64,000 bases of DNA from Edaphochlamys debaryana (Eukaryota > Chlorophyta > Chlorophyceae > Chlamydomonadales), in contig JAEHOE010000180.1 of NCBI GenBank assembly GCA_016858145.1, positions 62,001-126,000 of the forward strand, in the 5' to 3' direction. Below, piece by piece: positions 1-8,476 of this stretch. A program made the translations under genes and the position numbers. Under the pieces are notes generated by a model, which made no database searches, was not told the origin of the DNA, and saw nothing but the letters and a program-made list of their open reading frames with translations. How positions within the stretch are numbered: the first letter of the stretch is position 1; each line of letters starts with the position of its first letter.

Positions 1-2
1 GG

Positions 3-821
3 GTGTCGAGCACTGGCTGGACGCCGTGTACACCTCAGGTGGACAAGCACCGGCGGCTGCGGCTGCCCAGCACCCTGGCTGAGGCCCGGCCGCTGCTGCT
101 GCTCGCGGATGCGCTGGACACCAACGGGGTAGTGATGGAGGGCATGGGCCGTGCGCTGGCGGAGCGGCCCGACCTGGCCCTGAGCGTGGCGGTGGGCGAG
201 CTCAAGGTGGGCCTGCAGCTCAAGGGGAGGCTGCATTACATTGAAGAGGAGACCCTATGCTACTGCCTCGAGGCCTCCGGCAGCGCATCCGGCTCCTTCC
301 ACCCGCTGGTCGCCAAGGAGGCCTTCCAGCCCCACGCCGCTTCCTTCCCCTCCGCCGTGGCCCGGGAGCTCGAGTCATGGCTGCACCTGGCCGGGCGGCT
401 GAACCTGGTGCCGCTGGCGAGGGCGCTCGTGGGCTTCGTCAAGGCGGAGCTCATGCCCTTCGGGTTGTCCATCCTGCGCGGCTCCGTCAGCTCCGTGTTC
501 AGCCCCCGCGTGCTCCAGTTCATGCCCCGGGAGCTGCTGCTGGAGGGCTTCGTGCGGGATGCGCTCATGGAGCGGCCGGCTCAGGCGACCATCCACGGCG
601 TCGAGGTCAACCTCACCCTGGCAAGCCCCCTCCTCTCCGCCTGGTTTGGCGAGCCGCTCAACGCCGCTGTCAAGGCCGTATCGAAACCATTCCAGGGGCG
701 CTCTTTGGCATGCCTGGGTGGCGCGGACATACCTGTGAACATAATCACGGGCGGCCCTGGCTGCGCGGAGTGCGCCCAGCTGGTGGAGGAGGTGGTGGTG
801 AAAGCGCTGGAGGAGGAGTGA
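3..821 (+). CDS. BTB-type protein, copy 1 (5' partial, frameshifted)
   Basis: The frame runs to a TGA at 819-821 and is cut on the left by the window edge. It is clearly a tandem duplicate of the gene at 2954: both share long blocks such as LAERPDLAL, VAKEAFQPHA, ELESWLHLAGRLNLVPLAR and SVFSPRVLQFMPRELLLE. Compared with that copy, residues homologous to its CWLDAAY lie in frame 2 at bases 2-37, while everything after base 39 lies in frame 3, so one extra base sits near 35-38. Continuing in frame 2 meets a stop near base 80. The N-terminal BTB/POZ fold itself would lie outside the window. A BTB protein would normally mediate dimerisation or cullin-3 adaptor binding; the C-terminal part is uncharacterised. 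It may be a pseudogene or carry a sequencing error. Confidence 0.6.
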   Translation: MSSTGWTPCTPQVDKHRRLRLPSTLAEARPLLLLADALDTNGVVMEGMGRALAERPDLALSVAVGELKVGLQLKGRLHYIEEETLCYCLEASGSASGSFHPLVAKEAFQPHAASFPSAVARELESWLHLAGRLNLVPLARALVGFVKAELMPFGLSILRGSVSSVFSPRVLQFMPRELLLEGFVRDALMERPAQATIHGVEVNLTLASPLLSAWFGEPLNAAVKAVSKPFQGRSLACLGGADIPVNIITGGPGCAECAQLVEEVVVKALEEE

Positions 822-985
822 AGCACTCAAGTAAGAGGCGGGTACAAACTCACTAGCAGGGTTGCGAGGTTGTCCAGGAAACACAATGTTAGGGATCTAA
901 TGCGTGTTGTGCCAAGGCAGTTACCGTCGAAAATTATAAACAGACAGATGTCAGATCAGTGCAGCGGCACTACAATGCGGGAGCT

Positions 986-990
986 TGTAA
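986..990 (+). terminator. TGTAA poly(A)-type signal, BTB copy 1
   Basis: TGTAA, the usual polyadenylation signal of chlorophycean algae, lies 165 bases after the copy 1 stop. It supports transcript termination before the exon-like fragment that begins near 1055. Confidence 0.4.
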
Positions 991-1054
991 GGGCGTGTGC
1001 ATCCCACCAGCAACCGCGTTCCTGCCCTTCCCCTCCGCCCCTCCGCCCCCGCAG

Positions 1055-1460
1055 GCCGGCATTGCCGAGCGCGCCGCCCACGTGCTCCAGCCCTCCCCCC
1101 CCGGGCCCCTGGACCAGCTGCAGCAGTTCTGGCGCAGCGTGACGCAGGGCGCACGGGGGGGCCTGCAGGGGGCGGCGGGGGGAAGAGGGAGGGGGAGGAG
1201 CGGGAAGCGCGGGCGCCGGGGCGAGCGGCAGTGCGGCGTCAGCGCCCTCAGGACGTGGGGCCGGCGGCGGCGGGGCGGGGTCGGGGCCGCAGGGGCCGAC
1301 ATCAAGCAGTGCTGCGGTGGCGGCGCCAGGGCCGGCAGCCACATCGGCGCGGGCGGGGAGTGGTAAGGGCCGCGGCGGGCCGGGAGGGGGCTTCGGCAGG
1401 CGCTTCAGAGGGCTGCTGACGTGGATGGGGCAGGGCGACGGGGAGGAGCGCAGCAGCTAG
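1055..1460 (+). pseudogene. orphan exon-like fragment with internal frameshift
   Basis: A good intron 3' end (Py-rich then CAG at 1052-1054) is followed in frame 2 by protein-like sequence containing AERAAHVLQP and LDQLQQFWRSVTQG. After a six-G run at 1177-1182 the coding-like frame changes to frame 3, a Gly/Ser/Ala linker that ends with GFGRRFRGLLTWMGQ and a TAG at 1458-1460. Removing one G from the run joins the two halves. No upstream exon can be found: the preceding BTB gene ends at 821 with its own poly(A)-type signal. I do not recognise the family. It may be the last exon of a decayed gene, or a real gene whose 5' part is missing or misassembled. Confidence 0.35.
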
Positions 1461-2953
1461 GGCGCTGGCGGGGATGCGGCAAGGGACCTCTATAGCAGGT
1501 GGCTTTGGGGAGGTAGCAGGAGGCCGCCGGACAGGCGCTCCCGTATGCATGGCCGCAGGGTGTGTGGTGTCGTTTGGGTTCGTCCCTGCAGGCGTGTTCC
1601 CGCGTGGGCGTGTTGGAGAGCAGGAGGTTGCCCTGTGCAGTGGGCCTTGGAACGAGACTGCAGGGTTGGTTGGAGAGGCGGTACTTGTACTTGTGGAGAA
1701 CGTTGCGCTCTGCCACGTGCTGGTCGAGGGGCGGCGATGCAGCAGCATGTATGGGGGGGGGGGGGTTACGCCGCAGCACCATACATGGCTTTTTGCCTCT
1801 GACGACTGGGCAGTCTTTGGGCTGAAGGTTTGGCGGGATGTGGGTCGGCAGGGAAAGGCATGACCCCGGGGCGGCGGTGCGTCGGTGCAGAGGTCGTGGA
1901 TTGAGCGTGCGGTGTGCCTGCCTGGACCCTAGACCTTCGGCCGGCAGCCCCAGGTACCAGTGACGTATGTGACTGATGATAGTGCGTCTGGCTGTGCATG
2001 GGCAGGGCTGGGTCATATGGGTTGTCGCTGCGTCCCCATACAGCTGACGCCTGTACGATGGGGTACGATGTTGTCCTGCAGTGTGCCCCAGCGTGCCAGG
2101 TCCCAACGGGTCCCACGTCCCTGTACCTGGCTGAGGTGAGGTGGACATACTGCCCCTCGTCTCCGCTAAAAAAGGGCTGCCGTGGCTGCCGAAAGAGAGC
2201 AGCTGAACGGAAGCCGAAGAGTTGTGACCGACCTAGTCAAGGGGAAGCGCGTGGAGTTTGCGGGCGTGCTGGCTCGACCGCACGTCGTCGGCACAAGCAC
2301 GTAGAAGGCAGCTAAATGGCCAGGATGGTAAACGCTGTTGTGCCGGCTCCGTCCTGGAGAGCGGGCACGACGGGGCATGGAGGACCGGCGTGCGGGACAG
2401 GACGGGTGAGCCGTGCGTGGAGAGGCAGGAGAGCGGGCACGAAGGGGCACGAGGGCGGGGTATGCCGGCTTGCCGGGGGAAGGCCGCAGGTTCTGTAGGC
2501 GTATGCATCTTCCGAGCCCCAAACCGCGCCGCTTACTTCTCATACGTCTCACAGAAATAGTCAGAAGTAAAGCACCAAAGCCCCAAGCCGAGAGCCTGCT
2601 GTTGCACACGATCCCGCCAAAGTTGCGATAGCAGCGGCCACGCTCCTTGTCACCTTGGCGCGTACCGAAGCCTGTCATCCTTGTAGAAGCCTGCCAATTC
2701 TATAAGTTCCTTCTCAGCGACCTCATCGCGCTCCTGCTCAGCTTTTACAAGCTAATAAGTGGGCATCTCACCGCGTCGCGCGGACCGCCTCGACTGAGCA
2801 CCAAGCATACGAAGGTGCGTAGTCTGCTCGGGTGGCCGCCGGGGAGCGGTCGTGCCTCTCGACCCCACTTCTTCGCTGCTGCTCCCCCTTCCCCAGGGTG
2901 TCTCCAAGGCCGTAGCCCCGCTCTGACCTCCAAGCGACACCGGCACCGCTGCG
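1461..2953. other. intergenic region between the BTB copies
   Basis: No supportable gene. It holds a run of about 13 G at 1753-1765 inside a 9-bp inverted repeat (1746-1754 with 1779-1787), and two related copies of a GAGCGGGCACGA-type unit near 2360 and 2430. The last hundred bases should carry the promoter and 5' UTR of the second BTB gene. Confidence 0.5.
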
Positions 2954-4003
2954 ATGGCCAAGCGCAAGCGTGGCCCTGACGGCCCGCTGAGCGACTCCCC
3001 TCCCGACCTGCACATCCTCGTGGCGGGGCGGGAGGAGCCCCTCCTGGCCCACCGCCGGGTGCTGTCCCTGTTCAGCGGGGTGGTGGACGGCCTCCCCAGC
3101 AACACGGACGGCAGCCCCACGCCCTGGGACCTGCGGGGCCTGGTCCTGGAGGGCGAGTCGGAGCCGGTGGCGGCGGCGGTGGTGGAGTGCTGGCTGGACG
3201 CTGCCTACTCCCGAGTGGACGCCTCCCGCAAGCTCCCAGCCCCCGCCACGCTAGCTGAGGCCCGGCCGCTGCTGCTATTTGCGGATGCGGTAGACACGAC
3301 CCAGGCCGTCCTGCAGGCGCTGGGCCGTGCGCTGGCGGAGCGACCCGACCTGGCCCTGACGGTGGCGGTGGGCGAGCTCAAGGTGGACGTGCAGCTCAAG
3401 GGAAGGATGCACTACATCGCCGAGGAGGCCCTGGAGTACGGCCTCGAGCCCTCTGGCAGCAGGCCTGGCTCATGGTGCACGCTGGTCGCCAAGGAGGCCT
3501 TCCAGCCCCACGCAGAGGCCTTCCCCTCCGCCGTGGCCCGGGAGCTCGAGTCGTGGCTGCACCTGGCCGGGCGGCTGAACCTGGTGCCGCTGGCGAGGCT
3601 GCTGACCAGCTTCATCAAGGTCCACATCATGCCCAACGTCAGGTCCATCCTCCTCCCGTCCATCTGCTCCGTCTTCAGCCCCCGCGTGCTCCAGTTCATG
3701 CCCCGGGAGCTGCTGCTGGAGGCTTATGTGCGGGACACGCTGGTGGAGCGGCCGGCACAGACCTCCCTCTCAGCCAGCGAGCTCACCCTGACCGCGGCGA
3801 GCCCCATCAGTTCCACCTGGTTCGGCAAGCCGCTCAACTCCACCCTCAAGGCAAAGGTGGAGTCCATGGCGGATGGGTGCTCCAAGGTCATTATCAACGA
3901 CTCGACTGACATACCTCTGCACGCAACCCTGGGAGGGCCAGCGCGCGGGGTGTGTGCGCGGGTGGTGGAGGAGGTCGTGGCGAAGGCGCTGGAGGACGAT
4001 TAG
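2954..4003 (+). CDS. BTB/POZ domain protein, copy 2
   Basis: Intact single-exon frame of 349 residues, ATG at 2954 to TAG. Residues 18-90 look like a BTB/POZ domain: DLHILVAG, then AHRRVLSLFSGVV (the conserved Ala-His-Arg plus leucines before the dimer helix), then a helical segment ending CWLDAAYSR. Residues 95-349 form a conserved region, shared with the copy at the left edge, that is not a kelch, MATH or NPH3 domain I can recognise. BTB proteins usually dimerise and often serve as cullin-3 ubiquitin ligase adaptors, and large lineage-specific families of BTB genes occur in volvocine algae. The start is favoured because it directly precedes a basic MAKRKR segment and the BTB fold, and no intron signs interrupt the frame. 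Confidence 0.75.
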   Translation: MAKRKRGPDGPLSDSPPDLHILVAGREEPLLAHRRVLSLFSGVVDGLPSNTDGSPTPWDLRGLVLEGESEPVAAAVVECWLDAAYSRVDASRKLPAPATLAEARPLLLFADAVDTTQAVLQALGRALAERPDLALTVAVGELKVDVQLKGRMHYIAEEALEYGLEPSGSRPGSWCTLVAKEAFQPHAEAFPSAVARELESWLHLAGRLNLVPLARLLTSFIKVHIMPNVRSILLPSICSVFSPRVLQFMPRELLLEAYVRDTLVERPAQTSLSASELTLTAASPISSTWFGKPLNSTLKAKVESMADGCSKVIINDSTDIPLHATLGGPARGVCARVVEEVVAKALEDD

Positions 4004-5397
4004 GCAGGCACGCAGCCGTGCAGGCGCTCAAGCGGGACAGGTCACGGCAGGAGGCAGGGCTGCAGGCAGGTTGAGTGTATGGCTGGAGGGCATACGCTAA
4101 AGCAGGAGGTGGGGAGTTTGGGTGCAAGCTTCTATGGGGAGGAGTGAGAGACCCTAGCTTGGAGGAGCGAAGTGGGTTAGGGGGCAGTAATGACCGGGTC
4201 TGGCAGCACGCAGGGGCAGCAGGGCATAAGTGCAGTCGTCTGAGTGACGTGGTCAAGGCAGACGGCCCATGTGCACGCTGGCTGGAGGTCAGATCATGGC
4301 AGGCCACCCGCAGGTTTCCCGTTACAGGCCGTGAGGCATACGCCTTTATTCAGCAGGAGGTGGTGACTCTGGGTGCAAGCTTACGTGGGGAAGAGTGAAG
4401 TGGGTCAGGGGGCAGGAGTGAGGGGGGGACCGGCGGTCGAGGCGGAGGGCCGATGGGCGGCACGTTGAGGATGAGTTGTGCCTCATGATGTTATGTTGCG
4501 CTCCGTGGGTGGCTAGCGGCGAGAATGGCGGCGTCGATCAAGGACAGGGTCCAGCGGCAACGTAGAATGAGTTGTGCTTACCTCAACTTGGCAGCCGCTC
4601 CTCTGACTCTGCGTCTACCAACACCAACCAGACTGAATGGATTTGGTGGCCATCTGGCCCCGCTTCTTGTGGTGCAAACTTACGTGGGGAGGAGTGAGAG
4701 ACTCTAGGTCGTGCGGGGAAGTGAGGGGGTTCTGGCGGCATGGCATGAGTGCAGCGGTCGCCTGAGTGACATGGTCAAGGCGGAGCGCCCTTGCTTGGAA
4801 TAGAGAGCATGCGTATGATGTGCCGGATTGCTGTTTGTTGATATTCGAGCATCCTGACTGGATGGCGGCGACAGTGGCGGGAACTACCGGGAACTGGGAC
4901 TGACAGGAACTTCCGTTCCACGGCCTCGGCCAACACGAGAAGCGGGAGTCCCATCCAGCCAGGCTGGTCGCAGCAGCCATGCTGCGTGGGGAGGGCGGCG
5001 GGAGCTGCAGCTGAGCGCGGCGATGCAGCCACTGCCGTACACATCAGGAGAGTAGTGCAGAGCTGGCGCTTACTGCTTCTACACACGCCCTCAGCGCTGT
5101 AACACACAAAACGATGTAGGCCGCCTACCCCGGGCTACATCCACCCCACGTCCCCACCTCGCTTCCTGCCAGCGTTGCCCTCTGCAGCCAGATAGCCGCC
5201 AACTGTCATCCGGCCAACACACCAACCACCAACCGAGTCACCTTGTCACCGCTCCAGTCCGTCAACCGACATGGTATGGCACGACCGCCCTATTCCCGTG
5301 TGACTCCTGCCGCACCCCCTCTGCGCCGCGGCTCCTGCGTCCTGCCCTGCCCCCAGCCACCCACCACCACCTATAGCTAGCCCGCACCTCCACGCTC
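4004..5397. other. intergenic region with a degenerate repeat family
   Basis: No gene seen. A unit resembling GTGCAAGCTTACGTGGGGAG followed by GAGTGAGAG appears at 4122-4152, 4372-4400 and 4670-4707. The first and third copies are each followed after about 60-80 bases by a second shared block, TGAGTGACRTGGTCAAGG (near 4240 and 4763), so the repeating unit is roughly 150-180 bases long. Confidence 0.45.
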
Positions 5398-5424
5398 CGC
5401 CCCTCCCCCCTCCCCCCTCCCCCC

Positions 5425-5458
<34 letters not shown>

Positions 5459-5515
5459 CCCCTCCCCCCCCCCCCCTCCCCCCTCCCCCCCTCCCCCCTC
5501 CCCCCTCCCCCCGAT
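5398..5515. repeat. C-homopolymer and (CCCCCCT)n tract
   Basis: About 118 bases made only of C with single T interruptions, including an uninterrupted run of 30 C at 5426-5455. On the opposite strand this is a G-tract array able to form G-quadruplexes. It starts only about 35 bases past the stop of the ankyrin gene, so it would lie in that gene's 3' UTR as a poly-G stretch. Confidence 0.9.
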
Positions 5516-5549
5516 CCCCCCTGCCCCCCTGCATGCACCTCAGCACCTG

Positions 5550-8055
5550 TCACCGCTGCCACCACCTGGGCCTCCCCAGCAGCGCCGCCACCCCCCGATG
5601 GCCCAGGTCCGTCGCGTAGTCCAGGGCGGTCTTGCCCCACTGGGGGAGGGGGCGGGGAAGGGGGAGGAGGGTGGCATGGGGGAACCTTCATGGCAGGCCT
5701 TGGCACGCAGCCGCCTCCCCCTCCCCCGGCCACTTGCCCTGTCTCTGGCCTCCTTGTCTGCGCCTGCCGCCAGCAGCGCCCTGACCGCCTCCACGTCCCC
5801 ACAGCAGGCGGCGGCTGTGAGGCTGGTGGCGGCGCACTGTTCGGGGGCGAGGGGTTGGCGGGCAGAGGGGGGGAGGGGCGGGGCGGGGCGGGGTGAGAAG
5901 GCGTGTAGGCGGCACTGGGCGCTGGAGCCAAGAGGGGATGGATGGAGGCATCTGGGGCACCAAGTCAGCCCGAAGAGGAGGCGCGTGACGCAGGTGTGCA
6001 GGGCCCTTCACCCGCCTCTGCATTGGAGGCCCTCCAGCCCCCTGCCCCTCCCAGCGCCCCCACCCAACCCTCGCGGAGCCGTGGCTAGGTGGCGCCCGGG
6101 CGGGGCCGTGGGGACGTGAGGGGGCCCAGGCGTGCCCTCGTCCCACCACAGCCCCAACCCCTCACCTGCTTGGCTGCTGCCTTCCGTGCGCCCGCCTTCG
6201 CCTTTGCGCCCCCAGCTCTGGCGGCGGCGGTGTGGGGGCGCTTACGGCCCTTCTGTGCTGCCCCCTCCGGCTGCTGCTGCTCCGCCTTCAGCACCAAGGG
6301 GCTCTCCTCCTTCAGCACAGCAGCCACTCCGTTTTGGCCCTCCTGTTTGGCCCAGTCAAGGGCGTTTTTGCCACCCTGCGGGGCGGGGGGTGGGGGGGCG
6401 CGGGAGTGCGTGCCCGCGTCTGCCCTGCTGAGCCTCGCAGGTGGGCGAGGGGCGACCAACCCGTCTCCACTATGACCACACAAACCACCCTGCCCCGCAC
6501 CTTATCCTTTGCCTCCTTGTTTGCTCCTGCCGCCAGCAGCGCCCTCACCACCTCGGTGTGGCCACTCCCGGCGGCTGCGTGGAGGGGAGTCCAGCCGTCC
6601 TGCGGAGGATGGGCGCGGGAGACAGGCAGGGTGTAGCAGGAGGTTAGGGCACCGGATGCTGTGGCACTCGCACAGGGTGCGGGAAGGGAGGTAGATGCAG
6701 CGGTGAGTAGCAGGGGGCGGGGCCGTGGGAAGGAAGGGGAGGTGGGGCCGAGGGGCCGCGGCGCCTTCATCACTCCGCTATCCTTCCGCTATCACCTCCA
6801 GCACTCCAGCCCTCACATTATCCCGCGCCACCGTGCTGGCGCCCGCCGCCACTAGCGCCCTGACGATATCAAGATGACCACTTCGGGCGGCGACGTGGAG
6901 TGTGGAGAAGCGAAACTGTGAAGGGCAAACGGGGCGGGGGCGGGGGGCGCGGTAGCACGTGGGGGGCAGCGGGCGACACTTGGTAGGCTGTCCGCCGCCG
7001 CCACCAGACTTGCAGCCCTTGGCTGCGCCATTAGGCTCGGCCTCCGTACACCCCGTTTCCCTGAGCTTCTCGGTGGTCGGGCCCCCCCATCCCCCGCCCC
7101 AGACGCATCGACATGATGCATGCTTGGCTCGTCCATGCCGCGCCGCCGTAACAACGAGGCCTTCTGCCAGGTTGTTCCCGCCTTAACACGGAGAGAGAGA
7201 CCCCGCCCCAACGCGGCTCCGGCAGTACCCCACGGACCTCCGTGTCCTGGACTGCCACGTCAGCGCCCGCCGCCAGCAGCACCTCACAGGCCTCCATGTG
7301 GCCATCCCAGACGGCGTGGTACAGTGCCGTACGGCCGTACTGCAGATGACAAAGCGAGGGAGGTACGGCAAGCGGATGCGGCGTTGGGGGAGGCGAGATG
7401 CGAGAGACGGAACGGTTGGCTTTCCACGGGACCCCACTCATCCCGTTCCACCCCTACCCCCACCCCACCCCACCCCACCCCTCACATCGTCCTGCGTCTC
7501 CACATCGGCTCCGGCCGCTAGCAGCCGCTTGACCACGTCAGCTCGGCCTGCCATTGCGGCGATCTGGAGGACCTCGTCGCAGCTCTGCGGGAGGAGGCCC
7601 AGGGAGGCGAGGGGAAAAGCTTTAGGGCGACTGACACAGGTGTGGGGCGGGGACGAGAGGGAAGCTACCCGCACAGACGTGAGCGAGGTCCGGCAGCCCA
7701 GGCAGCGGCGAGACAGGCGAGTGACGGGGGCTGGGGCAGCACGGGCTTGGAGCTTGCTTACCGATTCCGCGGGTTTGGCTTCAGCGCTCAGCACCGACAG
7801 CACGGTGTCCCACTCCTTCGCACTCGCTGCCGCCAGCAGCCTGCGCCCCGCCTCCTCCCGTTGCCTCTCCTTCGCGAGTTGCTGCTTCAACCGTTCGTCC
7901 CTCTTCAGCCGCCGCCGCTCCTCCTGCACCCGCCTGTCTGCCGCCTCCTGCTGCTGCCGCTCTGCCTTTCGCCGACGGCTCGCTTCATCGCAATGCTGCT
8001 GCCGGTCCACATGTGAGCCACTCGGTGCTCCTGCCGCGACTGCAGTCGCTTCCAT
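5550..8055 (-). CDS. ankyrin-repeat protein, 8 exons
   Basis: Exons on the minus strand: 7762-8055, 7486-7584, 7238-7339, 6817-6915, 6501-6599, 6166-6375, 5738-5836, 5550-5639; every junction is phase 0 and the product is 363 residues. Residues 1-98 are charged and helical (QQQ, EERRRLKRDERLKQQLAKER), a likely coiled coil. Ankyrin repeats follow, mostly one per 33-codon exon: EVLQIAAMAGRADVVKRLLA, TALYHAVWDGHMEACEVLLA, STLHVAARSGHLDIVRALVA, TPLHAAAGSGHTEVVRALLA, then a NALDWAKQEG repeat with a basic Ala/Lys-rich insertion, then two more, ending WWQR-stop. The fold serves protein-protein binding; the partner cannot be predicted. The donor after 5738 is GC (gcaagt), and the donor after 7238 is a weak gtccgt. 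Confidence 0.85.
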
Positions 8056-8476
8056 CGTGTAACGGAAACGTGGTGAGCTGGTACCTACTCGCTACTCGCT
8101 TCGAGGTAAGGTTGTCATATGAGAACGCACATGTTGCTTGCACGCAGCGTCGAGGAGAGGTCCCCTTGTTACATAGCGCTAAGTGACAAAACGAAGCGAT
8201 TGGCAATCAAGTTCACTTGATCAGCGGGGTAATTACGGCCACCAAAAGCCCTCACACCTTGGCACGCGACGATACACACCTGCTCCCTGCCGTCACCCCC
8301 CGGTCCCACCCTGGCCAGCGGGTGAACGACCTAACCGTTCCTTCTGGCATCTCGGCACACGCCCCTCCGGCACGCAAGGCCCCGCAACACCATACACCGC
8401 CTGCCGCCAGACCCTCGCTCACGTCTCGACCTCCCTACCCTACCCTACCCTACCCTACCTCCCATCCTCTCCTCCC
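8056..8476. other. spacer between two minus-strand genes; (CCCTA)5 at 8433-8457
   Basis: It holds the 3' end of the FUSC-like gene and the promoter of the ankyrin gene. A minus-strand TGTAA lies at 8169-8173, about 305 bases past the FUSC-like stop. A short CCCTA tandem array sits at 8433-8457, close to the stop codon. Confidence 0.45.
8169..8173 (-). terminator. TGTAA poly(A)-type signal, FUSC-like gene
   Basis: Minus-strand TGTAA about 305 bases downstream of the stop at 8477 and 115 bases upstream of the ankyrin start. Confidence 0.35.

Noticed and set aside
8433..8457. (CCCTA)5 as a telomere-like repeat
   Set aside because: The unit differs from plant (CCCTAAA) and Chlamydomonas (CCCTAAAA) telomere repeats, and it is short and internal.
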